Made by a program: the position numbers and the translations under genes
The notes under the pieces: model-generated
Seen by the model: the letters and a program-made list of their open reading frames with translations, nothing else
Database searches by the model: none
What the model was told of the DNA's origin: nothing
Assembly (NCBI RefSeq): GCF_036250735.1
Contig: NZ_CP109430.1
Span: 2,914,001 to 2,978,000, forward strand
Origin: Streptosporangium sp. NBC_01495
Lineage (GTDB): Bacteria > Actinomycetota > Actinomycetes > Streptosporangiales > Streptosporangiaceae
Direction of reading: 5' to 3'
Length of the DNA stretch: 64,000 bases
In this document: one piece after another, positions 33,976 through 42,099 of the stretch
Layout of the letters: the number at the start of each line of letters is the position of its first letter
Position numbering within the stretch: position 1 is the first letter of the stretch

Positions 33976-34350
33976 GATCACAGAACCCCCGAAGACCTCG
34001 CGCCACCTTCAGCCGAACTCCGGGCCCGTGAACTGGCGGCCCTGCTGGCCCGATCCCACAACATCCCGGCGGACGTCCACCGCCTGCCATCCGGAAAGAT
34101 CGTTATCTCCGTCTACTACGGTCTGGTCGCCCGCCTGGACGACGCGTGCCGTTTCTGGTGGATCGTCCCAGTCTCCGAGGACCGGGACAGACCGCTGTGG
34201 ACGAGCGCGGCCACCCCGGTCGCAGCGGCGATCCGGATCGCCGCTCACTACCGGGAACTGCGCGCCCGCCCGCTGGTTCACCTGATACGCGGCGGCTACC
34301 TGCTGGCCGACGTCCTGCTGGAACACCACGAGGCCGCCGCCCCGGTCTGA
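33976..34350 (+). pseudogene. Gene interrupted at its 5' end by the TnpB element
   Basis: The 124 codons from 33976 (DHRTPEDLAPPSAELRAREL, SGKIVISVYYGLVARLDDAC, RFWWIVPVSEDRDRPLW, LVHLIRGGYLLADVLLEHHE) have coding-like composition but no start codon. Directly left of the element, GTGACCAGACTCATT (32411-32425) gives M-T-R-L-I in the frame that joins to GAT CAC AGA at 33976. Removing the element restores a 129-codon gene. The protein is not recognised; its place downstream of an XRE-DUF5753 gene suggests a small partner of that regulator. Confidence 0.6.
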
Positions 34351-34711
34351 TCATGTCCGTCGCGGCGGCGCACCGGTGACGGACCGCAGTCGGAATCGCC
34401 TTCCCGGAGCCCACCCCCCGGCATCCGGTGAACGCGAAGCCGGTCACTTCGGAGAGGGGCCGCGCCGCCCGCCGCGGCCGACCCTTGCGGCCGATTTGGC
34501 CGTTTCGTGCGGGTAGTGCGCACTTTTTGAGAGCGCGTCCGCTGACCCTCGGCCCTTATTTTCCGCGCGCTGAAGTCTCCTGCCTGTGCGAATCGCGGTT
34601 CGATGCCACGTGTTTCGTGTTTAACTCGGACTTGCGGTAGTCACCCGACTTCCTTGGGTAGTGTCCCCGGGCCAGGTGAGAGCGCGCGGTGCAGCAAGGG
34701 GGAGACGATTC
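34351..34711. other. Intergenic region upstream of orphan response regulator
   Basis: No gene seen. The second half is AT-richer than the genome average (around 34555-34670) and probably holds the promoter of the regulator at 34712. Confidence 0.4.
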
Positions 34712-35368
34712 ATGATCAGCGTCCTGATCGCCGAGGACATGCATCTCGTCCGAGGGGCCATGGTCGCCCTGCTCTCCACGGAGAGTGACATCAAGGTCAT
34801 CGCCGAGGTCGGTCACGGCGACGAGGTGGTCCGCTCCTGCCTGCTCCACCGGCCGGATGTCGCGCTCATCGACATCGGCCTGCCCGGCACCGACGGCCTC
34901 ACCGCGACGGCGGAGTTGCACCGCCGGTTTCCCGAATGCGGGACGGTGATCCTGACCGGGCTCGCGACCCCGGCCGCGCTGTGCCGGGCGCTGGACGCCG
35001 GGGCGCGCGGCTTCGTCGTCAAGGACGCCCCGGCGGGCCAGCTCGCGGGCTGCGTACGCCGGGTGGCCGCCGGTGAGCGGGTCGTCGACCCCGAGCTGGC
35101 CGTCGCCGCCCTCAACGCGAAGAGGAACCCGCTCACCGCACGCGAGCTGGAGGTCTTGCAGGCCGCGGCCGAGGGGGCGCCGGTCGGAGAGATCGCCGAC
35201 CGTCTCTGCCTGTCCGGCGGCACGGTACGCAACTACCTGGCACGGATCCTCAACAAGGTCGACGCCCGCACGCGCGTCGAGGCGGTCAGGATCGCCAGGG
35301 AGGCGGGCTGGCTGTGGTCCGACGACCTGACCAGCCTGGGCCTGAACCGCTACCGCTCGCTCAACTGA
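34712..35368 (+). CDS. Orphan response regulator, NarL/FixJ (DesR-like)
   Basis: A 218-residue protein with a receiver domain (acidic pair ED at 8-9, Asp54 in VALIDIGLPGTDG, Lys in FVVKDAP) and a LuxR-type helix-turn-helix (VGEIADRLCLSGGTVRNYLA, RILNKVDARTRVEAVRIA). The start is the ATG at 34712 after GGGGGAGACG. No kinase is adjacent. The class III lanthipeptide region 15 kb away has a kinase without a regulator, so the two could pair, as RamR-type regulators do with ram clusters. That pairing is speculation. Confidence 0.88.
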   Translation: MISVLIAEDMHLVRGAMVALLSTESDIKVIAEVGHGDEVVRSCLLHRPDVALIDIGLPGTDGLTATAELHRRFPECGTVILTGLATPAALCRALDAGARGFVVKDAPAGQLAGCVRRVAAGERVVDPELAVAALNAKRNPLTARELEVLQAAAEGAPVGEIADRLCLSGGTVRNYLARILNKVDARTRVEAVRIAREAGWLWSDDLTSLGLNRYRSLN

Positions 35369-35701
35369 TCGCCCGGCCTGACCGGGTCAGAATCCGGCCA
35401 GGGCGCGATTGACCGCGGCGGTGTACCTGTAGAACGCGTTGGTGCGGTTGGCCGGGTCCTCGATCCGGGAACGACTCAGCCTTCCACCCGCGAAGAACCG
35501 CTCTCGCTGGCCGCTGCTGATCTCCTCACGAGATCTGTCATCGCGAGCATTTCTCGGGAAGAGCGGGCATTCAAGTGCCGTTGACGCGTCGCCATTGTTT
35601 CGATCGGGTGACTCCGGACACGCGACCGCGTACGTGTTCCGGCGATACCTCGCCCTAGGCGCGGATCGAGAACGGCATCGTCGCGGTGACCGTGACCCTG
35701 T
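35369..35701. other. Intergenic region with a short minus-strand coding remnant
   Basis: No intact gene. At 35387-35480 the minus strand reads IEDPANRTNAFYRYTAAVNR then ALAGF and a stop, which looks like the extreme C-terminus of a lost protein; the family was not identified. The rest shows nothing. Confidence 0.35.
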
Positions 35702-36829
35702 TTACTGAGCGGGTTCGGTCGCGTCGGGCGATCCGGTCTGCCCGCCGCCGAACACCTCCTTGACGAGCCTTTGCGTCGCCTTCTGGAACGCCTCCCCCAG
35801 GGACAGTGCGGCGTCGTCGACATAGTTCAGCGAGGCGGTCAGGGTCTTGCTGCCGTCGGGTGTGCTGTACATCAGCGCCCCGTGGCCCGCCATGCCGCCG
35901 TTGTGGGTGATGACGGTGCCGCCGCCGTCCGTGTCCTGCACGAACACCCCCAGGCCGTAGCCGACCTTGGGCTCCGGCGTGCACATCTCGGCCAGCAACG
36001 GGGCCGGTAGGAGCTTGCCGCCCAGCAGTGCGGAGATGAACGTGTGCAGGTCCTGGGTGGTCGAGATCATGTCACCGCCGCTGGAGATCCAGGAGGGGTT
36101 CTGACGGGTGACGTCGACCGTCTTCTGCTCGCCGGCCTCCTCGTACCGGTAGTAGGCGCGGGCGTGCGGCTCGGATATCTCCGACTGGGTGGTCGGCGCC
36201 ACGGTGCCCGTCAGCCCGAGCGGCCCCAGGATCAGCCGCTGCATCTCCTCGGCGTAGGTGCGGCCGGTGACCTTCTCGATCAGCAGCCTGGCCAGCACGT
36301 AGTTGGTGTTGGAATAGCTCCAGTCCGTCCCCGGCTCGAACCGCGACGGCTTGGACAACGCCAGCTCCACCAGCTCCTGCGGCAGATAGGTCTTGAACCG
36401 GTTGTCCACCCACTCCTGGCCCGCGGTCGTGGCGGGTATCCCCGGCGCGTACGTCCCGTCGTCGTAGTACTCGCCGGTGAAGTTGAACACCCCGCTGGTG
36501 TGCTGCAACAGCATCCGCACCGTGATTCGCCGGTCCAGCCCGAACTCGGGCAGGTAATCATCCGCCGGGGCGTCCAGCTCGATCGTGCCCTCGGCCACCA
36601 GTTGCAGCACCAAGGTCGCGGTGAAGGTCTTGGTGTTGCTGCCGATCCGGACGTGTCCGTCGGTCGGCGGCTTGGCGTTCTCGCCCAGTTCGGCCGTTCC
36701 GGCGCTGCCGACCCACTCGCCCCGCTCATCGTTCACGCGCATCGTCATCCCGGTGAAACCGGAATCGACGAGCTCCTCGATGGCCTTCTGCAGCTCCGGG
36801 CGGTCCTGGTCGGTACGGGTGATGGACAT
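35702..36829 (-). CDS. Serine hydrolase, beta-lactamase/DD-peptidase (class C) family
   Basis: A 375-residue protein with the three penicillin-binding motifs: S64-N-T-K67 (IGSNTKTFTA), Y172-S-N174 (WSYSNTNYVL) and H-N-G-G (VITHNGGMAGHG). The start is the ATG at 36829 preceded by AAAGGAG; no signal peptide is seen, so it is probably cytoplasmic and an esterase or peptidase of the EstB/DD-carboxypeptidase group. It lies 75 bp downstream of the DUF4097 gene and is probably in the same operon, under the GTTGCA operator array. Confidence 0.9.
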   Translation of the reverse strand: MSITRTDQDRPELQKAIEELVDSGFTGMTMRVNDERGEWVGSAGTAELGENAKPPTDGHVRIGSNTKTFTATLVLQLVAEGTIELDAPADDYLPEFGLDRRITVRMLLQHTSGVFNFTGEYYDDGTYAPGIPATTAGQEWVDNRFKTYLPQELVELALSKPSRFEPGTDWSYSNTNYVLARLLIEKVTGRTYAEEMQRLILGPLGLTGTVAPTTQSEISEPHARAYYRYEEAGEQKTVDVTRQNPSWISSGGDMISTTQDLHTFISALLGGKLLPAPLLAEMCTPEPKVGYGLGVFVQDTDGGGTVITHNGGMAGHGALMYSTPDGSKTLTASLNYVDDAALSLGEAFQKATQRLVKEVFGGGQTGSPDATEPAQ

Positions 36830-36904
36830 GGTGGGGTGCTCCTTTGAGACTGTTGCGAAATTCAACTGAACGGGCGGGATCGCCGGGTCCGAGGGGTGCT
36901 TCTC

Positions 36905-37576
36905 TTACAGGCTGCGGGCGGTGATGTCGCCGTAGGCGGTGGTCGCGTGGATGGTCAGGGCGGCGTCGGCGCCTTCGGTGTTCTTGAGCGCGTTGTGGAT
37001 CCGGCCGTAGGTGGTGCCGGCGTCCAGGGCGGCGGAGATTCCGCGGGCGGCGCCGACGGAGATCTCGCCGGACTCGGTGCGCAGCGTGACCATGCCGCGC
37101 ACGGCCTCGGTGATGTGGAGGTCGCCCTTTTTGGTACTGATCTCCGCGGGGCCGTTCAGGCGGCCGACCGAGACGTCGCCGGACTGGAGGGTGAGGCGGG
37201 CGCCTGTGGCCTCGTCGAGCTTGATCGAGCCCTGCGCGCCTTCGAAGGCGATGTCGCCGAGCCGTCCGACGCTGCGGAGGTCGGTGAGGGCCGTCGTCGC
37301 TTCGATGTGGGAGCCGGTGGGCAGCTGGACGGTCACCTCGATGGATCCGGAAGGGCCGAGGATCTGGCTCTTCGCCTCCGGGGCCTTGATCCGCAGGACG
37401 CCGTCGCCGTATACGACCTCGGTCTGCTCCGCCGCCTTCACATCGCGGCTCTTGGAGGCGTTCGCGGGGAGGACCTCGACCACGGTGTCGGCCCGGTCGG
37501 CGGCGATGAGCTGGATGCGGCCGGCGGGGATGTCGAGGATGGCGGTCACCGGGGTGGGGGTGTCGAACTTCTGCAT
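36905..37576 (-). CDS. DUF4097 beta-strand repeat protein
   Basis: A 223-residue protein from the ATG at 37576 (GAAGGAAGACACG upstream). It consists of repeating beta strands with the DUF4097 rhythm (GRIQLIAADRADTVVEVLPA, QLPTGSHIEATTALTDLRSV, ARLTLQSGDVSVGRLNGPAE, ISTKKGDLHITEAVRGMVTL), predicted to form a beta-solenoid. No membrane anchor is present. Function of the family is unknown. First gene of an operon with the serine hydrolase and divergent from an HTH-MarR regulator. Confidence 0.88.
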   Translation of the reverse strand: MQKFDTPTPVTAILDIPAGRIQLIAADRADTVVEVLPANASKSRDVKAAEQTEVVYGDGVLRIKAPEAKSQILGPSGSIEVTVQLPTGSHIEATTALTDLRSVGRLGDIAFEGAQGSIKLDEATGARLTLQSGDVSVGRLNGPAEISTKKGDLHITEAVRGMVTLRTESGEISVGAARGISAALDAGTTYGRIHNALKNTEGADAALTIHATTAYGDITARSL

Positions 37577-37620
37577 CGTGTCTTCCTTCGGCTCGTTGTT
37601 TCTGATGACGGAAACACTAC

Positions 37621-37744
37621 GTTGCGTTTTTGTATGCGGCAACTTACTTGTTGCATGCAACCGCCATAATTGCAGGTAGAGGCCGGTAATTCGTTGCAAT
37701 GGTTTTAAAATCTAATGCAACAATCCGATTTTGTTCGTTGCAAT
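37621..37744. promoter_or_regulatory. GTTGCA operator array between DUF4097 and HTH-MarR genes
   Basis: The AT-rich intergenic region contains GTTGC/GCAAC arms at 37621-37643, a perfect 12-bp palindrome GTTGCATGCAAC at 37650-37661, GTTGCAAT at 37693-37700, ATGCAAC at 37715-37721 and GTTGCAAT at 37737-37744. Six half-sites in 124 bp, in both orientations, are what a dimeric regulator would need. The divergent MarR-like gene is the obvious candidate. Confidence 0.7.
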
Positions 37745-37798
37745 GAGTCGAGGATGAACGCTATCGTGGAGACACCACGGACCACGAAGGAGACCGCG

Positions 37799-38533
37799 AT
37801 GCCGGGAGGCAGACTCACCCAGCAGGAACGCCAGCAGATCGCGCTGGGGCTGGCCGACGGGCTCGCCTACGCGGAGATCGCCAGAGGCCTCGACCGTCCG
37901 ACCTCGACGATCACGCGTGAGGTGATGCGCAACGGCGGCGCCACCGCCTACCGCGCCGACCTCGCCCACCGCGCCACCGAACACCGCGCCCACCGCCGCA
38001 GAAAGGTCGCGCCCCGGGACCCCAACACACCCCCGCAGGCCCACGGACGCGATGCCGAAGCCGTACGCGAGTACGAGGAGACGTTCACCACCGTCTTCAT
38101 GCAGTCGGGCCTGCCCAAGATGACGGCCCGGGTGCTGGCCAACCTCTACACCACCGACGCCGGCAGTCTCACCGCCTCCGAACTCGCCGTACGCCTCCAG
38201 ATCACCCCGGCGTCCGTCTCCAAAGCGGTCGCGTTCCTCGAAAGCCAGGGCCTCATCCGCCGGGAACGCGAGGAACGCCGCCGCGAACGCTACGTCGTCG
38301 ACGACGACGTCATGTACCAATCCACGATGGCCAGCGCCCGATCTACCGCCCACCTCGGCGAGGTCGCCCGGCAGGGCGTCGGCATCCTCGGCCCCGGCAC
38401 CCCGGCCGCCGCCCGCCTGGAGAACATCGCCCGCTTCGTCGACTTCGTCTCCGAGAGCATCGCCCGCGCCGCGGACCAGGCCCGCGAGATCCTCCACACG
38501 AAACCCGAAACGACCTCGGACAGCGTTACCTGA
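37799..38533 (+). CDS. MarR-type regulator with N-terminal IS30-like helix-turn-helix
   Basis: A 244-residue protein from the ATG at 37799 after GAAGGAGACC. Residues 5-45 form a helix-turn-helix of the IS30-transposase/HTH_38 type (LTQQERQQIALGLADGLAYA, EIARGLDRPTSTITREV). About 95-190 is a MarR/GbsR winged helix (MTARVLANLYTTDAGSLTAS, ELAVRLQITPASVSKAVAFL, ESQGLIRREREERRRERYVV). The tail is helical. Two DNA-binding domains in one chain suggest recognition of clustered or composite sites, in agreement with the GTTGCA array next to it. Probably controls the divergent DUF4097-hydrolase operon and itself. Confidence 0.88.
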   Translation: MPGGRLTQQERQQIALGLADGLAYAEIARGLDRPTSTITREVMRNGGATAYRADLAHRATEHRAHRRRKVAPRDPNTPPQAHGRDAEAVREYEETFTTVFMQSGLPKMTARVLANLYTTDAGSLTASELAVRLQITPASVSKAVAFLESQGLIRREREERRRERYVVDDDVMYQSTMASARSTAHLGEVARQGVGILGPGTPAAARLENIARFVDFVSESIARAADQAREILHTKPETTSDSVT

Positions 38534-38698
38534 GCCACTTTCGGATCGCGGGCAGGCATCCTCGGCGACCACCGCCGGGACATCGGCCGACTTCGGGACA
38601 CCCCCAACCGCCGGGGACACGTCCGGGAGGAGGACACCGGCTCGGCATCATCTGGCTCCCGACGTCCCGGTCAGGCCGGATAGAGTTCGTGATCATTT

Positions 38699-39050
38699 GT
38701 GAAGATCGCGGAAGAAGGGCGGGCCGCCGTGCGGCCCCTGCCGGAGTGGCTGGCCGGGCCCCCGCTGGCGGACGACGGTACGCCGCGCTACGCGGTGCTC
38801 GGCAACGGCATGCCCGAGACCGTGGATCTGCTGACCGGACGGGTCGCCCATGAGTATCTGCCCTATCTCGGCAGGCGCGTGGCACAGGTCCAGGCGGTCG
38901 CCGCCACCCGGCAGCCGGGTGAGTGCGTCGTCAGCGTGCGACTGACGAGCGGCCAGGACGATTGGTCGCCGAGGGGATTCGTCTCGCGTCTGCACCGCCT
39001 CACGGTGCACACCGACCCGGGCGTGCGCCGGCGCGGCGCCAGGCCGCGTC
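38699..39050 (+). pseudogene. Hypothetical coding stretch without a clear 3' end
   Basis: From GTG 38699 the frame shows strong third-position GC bias and a normal protein composition for about 105 codons (VRPLPEWLAGPPLADDGTPR, GMPETVDLLTGRVAHEYLPY, ECVVSVRLTSGQDDW), then becomes Arg/Gly/Pro-rich and runs antisense into bluB. A frameshift or truncation near 39010-39050 is likely. Family not recognised. The 38534-38698 stretch shows nothing. Confidence 0.4.
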
Positions 39051-39116
39051 GCCCACCGGGAGCGGGTTCCCCCGGGCGAGGCCGGGCGGTGCGCCCGGCC
39101 TCGCCCGGGGGCGTGG

Positions 39117-39737
39117 TCACCAGCGGTCGTGGTGGACGACGTCGCGCAGGGGGCGCCGGTGACGCCAGCCGTGCCGTTCGAGGTCGGGTGTGGTTTCCAG
39201 GTGGGTCACCGGCCCGAGGCACAACCAGGCGACAGGGCGGACTCCGGCCGGGATGGCGAGGAGGTCGCCGAGGAAGGGCTCGCGGTAGAACGACACCCAG
39301 CCGACGCCGAGGTTCTCGGCGGTGGCGGCCAGCCAGAGGTTCTGGATGGCCAGGCACACCGAGTACAGGCCCGCGTCGGCGATGGCGTGGCGGCCGAGGA
39401 CGGCGGGGCCGCCCCGGTCCTGGTCGTAGGTGACCACGACCGAGAGTGTCGACTCCAGCACGCCGTCGATCTTGATTTGGGCGAATCGCCGCGCGGCGGA
39501 GGCGTCGAGGGTCGCGGCGAAGACCTCCCGCTCGTGATGGACGTGTTCGTGGAAGGCCGCCCGGAGGGCGGCGTCGCGTACCACGACGAAGTCCCAGGGC
39601 TGGGAGAGACCGACGCTGGGTGCGGCGTGGGCCGCCGACAGGACGCGGTGCAGGACCTCGTCGGGGATGGGCGCGCCGGTGAACTGCGCGCGCACGTCAC
39701 GGCGGCGGTGGATGACGTCGTAAAGCCGGTTGTCCAT
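39117..39737 (-). CDS. bluB: 5,6-dimethylbenzimidazole synthase BluB
   Basis: A 206-residue flavin-dependent nitroreductase-fold enzyme. YDVIHRRRDVRAQFTGAPIP, HAAPSVGLSQPWDFVVVRDA and LAATAENLGVGWVSFYREPF are characteristic of BluB, which fragments reduced FMN with oxygen to make dimethylbenzimidazole, the lower ligand of cobalamin. Start ATG 39737 after CGGGAGCC. The upstream leader contains a cobalamin riboswitch, which independently supports the assignment: expression should fall when B12 is plentiful. Confidence 0.92.
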   Translation of the reverse strand: MDNRLYDVIHRRRDVRAQFTGAPIPDEVLHRVLSAAHAAPSVGLSQPWDFVVVRDAALRAAFHEHVHHEREVFAATLDASAARRFAQIKIDGVLESTLSVVVTYDQDRGGPAVLGRHAIADAGLYSVCLAIQNLWLAATAENLGVGWVSFYREPFLGDLLAIPAGVRPVAWLCLGPVTHLETTPDLERHGWRHRRPLRDVVHHDRW

Positions 39738-39784
39738 GGGCAGGCTCCCGCTGTGTACATGCCCCGTGCCGGGGCTGTGGGCGC

Positions 39785-39950
39785 GAGGCCGGTCTTCGGA
39801 CTTCCGGATCGACGCCTGACCACCCGCCTTCCCAGTCCTGCCGGACCAGTGGCCGCGCGTACGCGCGTGGGTGGGGACTTCCCGGTCACCGCGGCGGGCC
39901 CGTGCCGGAATCACACCGGCTTCCCGATTCTCCCCGCCGGAGCGGGGCAC
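39785..39950 (-). promoter_or_regulatory. Cobalamin riboswitch upstream of bluB
   Basis: Read on the minus strand, the leader contains the conserved order: GGGAAGCCGGTGTGATTCCG near 39930-39910, GCCCGCCGCGGTGACC, GGCCACTGG (about 39854-39846), CTGGGAAGGCGGG (39835-39823) and the B12 box AGTCCGAAGACCGGCC (about 39803-39788). A hairpin GCCCC-GGCAC-GGGGC (39775-39761) lies between the B12 box and the bluB ribosome-binding site and could be the expression platform. Confidence 0.88.
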
Positions 39951-39980
39951 CTCACAACAGTTCGCCGCTCGACACGGTAG

Positions 39981-40000
39981 CCGATTCCCGCCGGAATCGG
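39981..40000 (-). terminator. Hairpin after the prolyl oligopeptidase gene
   Basis: Perfect 8-bp stem CCGATTCC / GGAATCGG with a 4-nt loop, 13 bp past the stop codon of the peptidase gene. It separates that gene from the bluB leader. Confidence 0.6.
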
Positions 40001-40013
40001 GTCACCGGGCCGT

Positions 40014-42008
40014 TCAGGTGCCGGTGTCCAGGCCGGTGTGGGCGGCGAGGAAGGCGAGCATGTCGGCGGCCAGGCCGACGGCGCGGCCCGCCGAGCGGGA
40101 GCCGTGGCCGACGTCGCCCTCGTGGCGCAGCAGGATCGGCCGTGAGCCCGACGTCGCCGCCTGCAGCGCCGCGCACATCTTGCGCGCGTGCATGGGGTCG
40201 ACGCGGGAGTCACCGCCGAAGGTGGTCAGCAGCGTCGCCGGGTAGTCGACGCCGTCGGTGACCCGGTGGTAGGGGGAGTAGCCCAGCAGCCAGCCCAGCT
40301 GCTCGGGGTCGTCGGCCGAACCGTACTCGGAACGCCACGCCGGGCCGAGCCCCGACCGCTCGTACCTGACCATGTCGAGCAGCGGCGCCGAGCAGACGGC
40401 GGCGGCGAACAGGTCGGGGCGCTGCGTCAGCGCGGCGCCCACCAGCAGCCCGCCGTTCGACTCGCCGCACGCGCCCAGCCGTGCGGGGGTGGTCCAGCCG
40501 TCCGAGACGAGCTTCTCGGCCGCCGCCGCGAAGTCGTCGAAGACGTTCTGCTTGCGGTCCAGCATGCCGTCGCGGTGCCAGTCCGCGCCCTCCTCGCCGC
40601 CGCCGCGCAGCTGGGCGAGGGCGAAGACCCCGCCCGCCTCGACCCAGGGCAGGATGTAGCTGGAGTACGACGGCGTGAGCGAGAGCCCGAACCCGCCGTA
40701 GCCGTACAGGATCGCGGGCCTGGGGCCCGAACCGGGGCGGGCCAGCACGACCATCCGCACCGGTGTGCCGTCCGCGGAGGCGCAGACCACCTGGCGGGCC
40801 TCGAGCTCGGGCACCTCCACGGCGCCGGGCGCGGCGCTCCACAGCGACGTCCGTCCGGTGCGCGTGTCGTAGTGGTGCACCCCCGCGGGCGTGACGCTGT
40901 CGGTGTAGGTGAACCACACCTCGTGGCCGCCCTCGGGGCGGGTGGTCATCCCTCCCGCCGAGCCGAGGCCGGGCAGCGGCACCGGGCCGCGCCGTCTTCC
41001 GGTCGCCAGGTCGTGGACACTGATCTCGCTGACCGCGTGCCGGGTCCAGCTCACGAGCAGCACCTGCCCGGCGATCGCGAACTCGCCGATCACCGCCTCG
41101 GGGTCCTCGCCGACCAGGTCGATCCAGTGCTCGGGGCCCGGCCGCGCCGGGTCGGCCACGCACAGCCGTCCCCGTGGCGCGTCCAGGGTGGTGACCAGGT
41201 ACAGGCGCCCGTCGCGGCCGACGGCGGGCACCGTCATCGCGCCCGCCCCCCGCTGGACCACCCGCAGGTCGGGACGCTCGGCGGAGGAGGACGACAGGTC
41301 GGCCAGCCAGAGGTCGTTGCCGTCGCCCGCCATCGCCGAGACCGTCAGCCAGCGCCCGTTGTAACTGATCCCCAGACCGTACGAGCGCTCCTCACCCATG
41401 ATCACGGCGTCGTCCTCTGCGGGGGTGCCGAGCCGGTGCAGGCGGACCTGGCGGGAGCGGACGTAGAAGAACGCCTTCCCGTCGGGCAGCCACGCCACGG
41501 GCGCGTACCGGCAGCGGTCGATCGGGCCGTCCACCACCCGGCGGGTGGCGACGTCCATGACCCGCAGTTCCGACCGCTCGTCCCCGCTCCTGGACAGCTG
41601 GTACGCCACCAGCCTGCCGTCCAGGTCGGGCTGCCAGTGGTCGAGCGTGGTCAGCCCGCTCGGGTCGAGCTCCATCGGGTCGATCAGCGTCTCCTCCACC
41701 CCGTCGGGACCGGTGCGGTAGAGGACGGCGTGCTCCTGCCGGGCCGTACGGCGCAGGAAGAACCGGCTCCCGCCGCGCCACATCGGCGTGCCGACCGTTC
41801 CGGCCCCGGTCAGCGCGGCCACCCGCGAGTGCCACCGGTGGCGGCCCGGCAGCGTGCCGGCGTGTTCGCGCCAGAGCCTCCCCTGAGCGGCCGTCCAGCT
41901 CCGCGTCTCCGGGCTGTCCGGATCCTCCAGCCACCGGTACGGGTCGGGCACCGCGTGACCGTGGAGGTGGTCGACGACGGGGTGCCGCTCGGCGGAAGGG
42001 TAGATCAT
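40014..42008 (-). CDS. Prolyl oligopeptidase (S9A), candidate lanthipeptide leader protease
   Basis: A 664-residue protein with an N-terminal beta-propeller and C-terminal alpha/beta hydrolase. The nucleophile is the Ser in GESNGG (near 516), with Asp in GDSRVDPMHARK and His in GDVGHGSRS. The N-terminus PYRWLEDPDSPETRSW is typical of prolyl oligopeptidases. Start ATG 42008 after GGAGGAATCCG; no signal peptide. It follows the ABC exporter genes of the class III lanthipeptide cluster. A prolyl oligopeptidase (FlaP) is known to remove the leader in one class III system by cutting after Pro. All three precursors here have Pro12 just after the leader motif. Confidence 0.92.
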   Translation of the reverse strand: MIYPSAERHPVVDHLHGHAVPDPYRWLEDPDSPETRSWTAAQGRLWREHAGTLPGRHRWHSRVAALTGAGTVGTPMWRGGSRFFLRRTARQEHAVLYRTGPDGVEETLIDPMELDPSGLTTLDHWQPDLDGRLVAYQLSRSGDERSELRVMDVATRRVVDGPIDRCRYAPVAWLPDGKAFFYVRSRQVRLHRLGTPAEDDAVIMGEERSYGLGISYNGRWLTVSAMAGDGNDLWLADLSSSSAERPDLRVVQRGAGAMTVPAVGRDGRLYLVTTLDAPRGRLCVADPARPGPEHWIDLVGEDPEAVIGEFAIAGQVLLVSWTRHAVSEISVHDLATGRRRGPVPLPGLGSAGGMTTRPEGGHEVWFTYTDSVTPAGVHHYDTRTGRTSLWSAAPGAVEVPELEARQVVCASADGTPVRMVVLARPGSGPRPAILYGYGGFGLSLTPSYSSYILPWVEAGGVFALAQLRGGGEEGADWHRDGMLDRKQNVFDDFAAAAEKLVSDGWTTPARLGACGESNGGLLVGAALTQRPDLFAAAVCSAPLLDMVRYERSGLGPAWRSEYGSADDPEQLGWLLGYSPYHRVTDGVDYPATLLTTFGGDSRVDPMHARKMCAALQAATSGSRPILLRHEGDVGHGSRSAGRAVGLAADMLAFLAAHTGLDTGT

Positions 42009-42099
42009 CGGATTCCTCCGGTGTGGAGACCTCGGGCCTCGGCCCTGGGCGGGAAGCACGGCGAGGAGGGCGGGGGACACGGCGAGAAGGGCGGGGGAT

